A stretch of 64,000 bases of DNA from positions 78,195 through 142,194 of the forward strand of contig JAKEER010000513.1 of NCBI GenBank assembly GCA_022616615.1. Reading direction: 5' to 3'. The translations under genes and the position numbers were made by a program. Position 1 is the first letter of the stretch, and every line of letters begins with the position of its first letter. A model generated the notes under the pieces. It was not told the origin of the DNA and made no database searches. It saw only the letters and a program-made list of their open reading frames with translations. Positions 61,167 through 64,000 of the stretch are shown here, one piece after another. This DNA comes from Acidobacteriota bacterium. GTDB lineage: Bacteria; Acidobacteriota; Terriglobia; Versatilivoradales; Versatilivoraceae.

Positions 61167-62525
61167 ATGTCCATGTTTGCCGAGCAATTCAGGAAGCGTA
61201 CACCACGATCCAAGCAACTCTATGAGGAGGCTCGGCGGTACCTTGCAGGAGGAGTGGGTGGCCGGGGCAAGTTTTTCAAGCCCTATCCTCTCTACTTTAA
61301 GCGCGCCTACGGCTGTCGCTTGGTGGACGTCGATGACAACGAGTATCTCGACGTAACGATGGGTGCTGGACCGAATCTTCTCGGACACAACTTGAAGGTC
61401 ATAACCGAAGCCGTCAAGAAGCAGCTTGAGATCGCAACCCACGTGTTTTTCTCCACTCCACTGGAAGTAGAGCTAGCCAAAAAAATCAACCAACACATGC
61501 CTCATCTTGAGTTGCTGCGTTTCGCTAACAGTGGCAGCGAAGCAGTCCGTCAGACCATCAAAATTGCACGCGCCTATACGGGACGCGAGAAGATCGCGAA
61601 ATTCGAAGGCGGCTTCCATGGATCAGACGATGCCTTCCTTGTTTCTTGTATGAGTCCGGAAATTAAGGGTCCCGACAATGCGCCTGAGCCTGTCCTTGAC
61701 TATGCCGGTATACCGTCAATCGTTCTGGAGCAGACATTGGTGTTGCCTTTCAATAACACCGATGCATGCGTATCGTTAATTCGCAAGCACGGCAAAGAAC
61801 TGGCGGCTCTAATTTTGGAACCAGTAGCCGCTACCCCGGGGGGTGGGGTTGTCATCGAGAAAGCGTTTCTGGAGGCAATTCGTGAAGAAACGGCGAGGGA
61901 AGGGATTCTGCTCATCTACGACGAGATTGTCACAGGCTTTCGTTTAGGACTCGGTGGCGCAGCAGGCCACTTCGGTATCACCCCCGACGTCGCCGCAATC
62001 GGCAAAGCTCTCGCCGGTGGTATTCCGATTGCGGCTTTTGGCGGCAAACGCGAGATCATGGAGGCGGTCGTGACCCCGACAGGTGATACTTCTGACCACA
62101 AGAACAAAATATTCCACTCAGGGACGTTTTCCGGTAATCCAGTAGCCATGGCTGCTGGCTTGGCAATGTTGGATGAAATCGAACGATTAAACCCATACCC
62201 CTATCTTCAAACCATCGGCGACCGCTTACGCGCGGGTCTGCGTGAGGTGTTCTCTCGATACAACCTGCCCGTTCAAGTTTCCGGCATCAGTTCCATCTTC
62301 AACTTCACAATTACTGATCGACCTGTGGTGACTAGGCGTGACGTCTTGCGGTCGAATACAGCGCTGCAGACTGAGTTCTGCTTAGGTCTGATTGCAAACG
62401 GTGTGCTGCAACCTGTTCGTCATGCTTCGTTCTTGAGTGCTGCGCATCAGGAGGCGGACATCGTGGAGTACTTGGAGAAGTCCAACCATGTGTTGATGAC
62501 GATGAGAAAGGCCGGAAGTATCTAG
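61167..62525 (+). CDS. Class III aminotransferase, glutamate-1-semialdehyde aminomutase-like
   Basis: RFANSGSEAVRQTIKIARAYTGREKIAKFEGGFHG, LIYDEIVTGFRLGLGGA, GKALAGGIPIAAFGGKREIM. Confidence 0.88.
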   Translation: MSMFAEQFRKRTPRSKQLYEEARRYLAGGVGGRGKFFKPYPLYFKRAYGCRLVDVDDNEYLDVTMGAGPNLLGHNLKVITEAVKKQLEIATHVFFSTPLEVELAKKINQHMPHLELLRFANSGSEAVRQTIKIARAYTGREKIAKFEGGFHGSDDAFLVSCMSPEIKGPDNAPEPVLDYAGIPSIVLEQTLVLPFNNTDACVSLIRKHGKELAALILEPVAATPGGGVVIEKAFLEAIREETAREGILLIYDEIVTGFRLGLGGAAGHFGITPDVAAIGKALAGGIPIAAFGGKREIMEAVVTPTGDTSDHKNKIFHSGTFSGNPVAMAAGLAMLDEIERLNPYPYLQTIGDRLRAGLREVFSRYNLPVQVSGISSIFNFTITDRPVVTRRDVLRSNTALQTEFCLGLIANGVLQPVRHASFLSAAHQEADIVEYLEKSNHVLMTMRKAGSI

Positions 62526-62685
62526 AGACCCTGATTTCACATTCGGGAGATTCCAGTCGAAAACACATGCTCAGGTAATTTTCAAAACTCGAACCGCTTC
62601 CAGGTCGATGTAACGACGTTAGAACTTAAGAAATGCTAAAAAGGTTAAGTTTGTGATTTGACCGGTAAGATTCGACAGGGACTGT

Positions 62686-63771
62686 GTGAATAGGGTGGAT
62701 AGGATGCAGGCAGCTATCATTCATGCTCCATTTGACATGCAGTTGGGATCTCGGCAAGTACCGCAGCCCGGGCCAGGAGAAGTACGAGTTTCCGTCAGGG
62801 TGGCTGGGATTTGTGCCAGTGATATGTACATCTATCTTGGGAAGAATCCTTATGCGAATTACCCGGTAGTGGCTGGACATGAAATCGCCGGCGTTGTCGA
62901 CAGAGTGGGGAGTGGTGTAGTGGATCTGGAACCAGGAACCCGTGTGGTCGTGGAGCCATTCATAAGCTGTGGTTCATGTTTTCCCTGTCGGCTAGGCAGA
63001 TCCAACTGTTGTGCGCGGCTCCAAATCATCGGAATTCATCGAGCGGGCGGATACGCCGAGCATTTGATTGCGCCGGCCAAAAACATTCATCGAGTGCTCG
63101 ACGGCATGTCTTTCGCGACGGCTTCGTTTGCGGAGCCTGTAGCCATTGCCGTTCACGCCTGTCGCCGAGGGAATGTTTCGACCGGTGAATACGTGCTCAT
63201 TCTTGGTTGTGGTCCCATCGGTTTGGCGCTAATCGAGGTCGCTAAGGCTCGCGGAGCCCGAGTGGTGGCCACAGATGTCCTGCATTCCCGACTCGAAATA
63301 GCCAGTCGGGTCGGTGCCGAGGTGGTCCAAGCAGATGACGAGATGGTCTCGACTATCCTGGATCAAACTCATGGCGAGGGAGCACCGGTTGTCATCGAAG
63401 CAACCGGTACCGTAAAAGCCATTGAACAAACGGTGAGTCTGGTGGCAGCGGCAGGGCGAATCGTTATCGTTGGACTCGTGAAAGAGGGAGCAATCGTCGG
63501 GTTTCCTGGCCTCGATTTGACGCGCAAGGAGATGACTATCGTTGGGTCCCGCGCTTCAGTGAACTGTTTTCCCGAGTCCCTTGAGCTGCTGGCCGGGGGT
63601 GCCATCACCTATCCGAGAGTGGCCACAAAATTCAAGATGTGGGAGGCTCCTCAAGTCTTCGCCCGATTGGCTGAGAATCCTCAATTTGTTCATAAGGGAC
63701 TGTTGGTCCTGGAAGAAGAAATTTCAGGACGCTCTGCAGGAGAAGGCAACTTCAGCAATAAGGCTTCATGA
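62686..63771 (+). CDS. Zinc-dependent (medium-chain) alcohol/polyol dehydrogenase
   Basis: GICASDMYIYLGKNPYANYPVVAGHEIAGVV, CGSCFPCRLGRSNCC, GCGPIGLALIEVAKARGARVVATD. Confidence 0.88.
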   Translation: MNRVDRMQAAIIHAPFDMQLGSRQVPQPGPGEVRVSVRVAGICASDMYIYLGKNPYANYPVVAGHEIAGVVDRVGSGVVDLEPGTRVVVEPFISCGSCFPCRLGRSNCCARLQIIGIHRAGGYAEHLIAPAKNIHRVLDGMSFATASFAEPVAIAVHACRRGNVSTGEYVLILGCGPIGLALIEVAKARGARVVATDVLHSRLEIASRVGAEVVQADDEMVSTILDQTHGEGAPVVIEATGTVKAIEQTVSLVAAAGRIVIVGLVKEGAIVGFPGLDLTRKEMTIVGSRASVNCFPESLELLAGGAITYPRVATKFKMWEAPQVFARLAENPQFVHKGLLVLEEEISGRSAGEGNFSNKAS

Positions 63772-63870
63772 CCTTAAATTCACGGTGTCTTGCTGGTGAG
63801 TTACCACTCGAGGCATTGTGGACTCGTTCAATTCTTAATGGAAACTTCGACGAAACAGGAGACTTCGAAA

Positions 63871-64000
63871 ATGGTAGAGCCAATCAAAACGGACCGTCGA
63901 AAATTCATAGAGCAAACTGGGATTGCGGCTGTCGCAGGATTTGTGAGTGTGGGTGCCAAAACCAAGACCGTGTCGCGTGATGCATCGCTGGCCAAAGGCG
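63871..64000 (+). CDS. 5' end of a Tat-signal protein, probable oxidoreductase (truncated by window edge)
   Basis: ATG 63871 gives MVEPIKTDRRKFIEQTGIAAVAGFVSVGAKTKTV; absent from the ORF track because no stop lies in the window. Confidence 0.6.
   Translation, partial: MVEPIKTDRRKFIEQTGIAAVAGFVSVGAKTKTVSRDASLAKG

Overview
This 64-kb window looks like an accessory/catabolic region of an Acidobacteria-like (Solibacter-type) or related soil bacterium; that placement is inferred from gene content only. Main contents: (i) two DUF1549/DUF1553 + DUF1501 'planctomycete-type cytochrome' modules; (ii) three long Oar/TonB-like outer-membrane receptors with N-terminal carboxypeptidase-regulatory domains; (iii) two RhaT-like sugar:H+ symporters; (iv) an acyl-CoA/2-oxoacid catabolic cluster (CitE-like lyase, E2, enolase-superfamily enzyme, MaoC, CaiB/BaiF, E1beta, E1alpha), split by a ~5.2-kb XoxF-like PQQ alcohol dehydrogenase cassette that lies between ~330-bp imperfect direct repeats; (v) a copper/cytochrome group; (vi) an intact ISNCY-like insertion sequence with readable TIRs and TSD; (vii) a RhaT/VOC/MlrC/aminotransferase/ADH catabolic run. 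The strongest uncatalogued signal is a promoter module, YYTWTA-rnGAA-(T-rich)-TTGACA, found six times on both strands with an identical 20-nt spacing, upstream of all three TonB-like receptors, both strands' DUF1549-type operons and one RhaT operon. It suggests a dispersed regulon. Other signals: capture of an XRE-cupin regulator promoter by a cytochrome gene, a 140-bp MITE-like element inside a pdhA remnant, a frameshifted receptor, an amber-interrupted glycosidase-like gene, and short tandem repeats. All product calls come from reading the translations; no database search was run.
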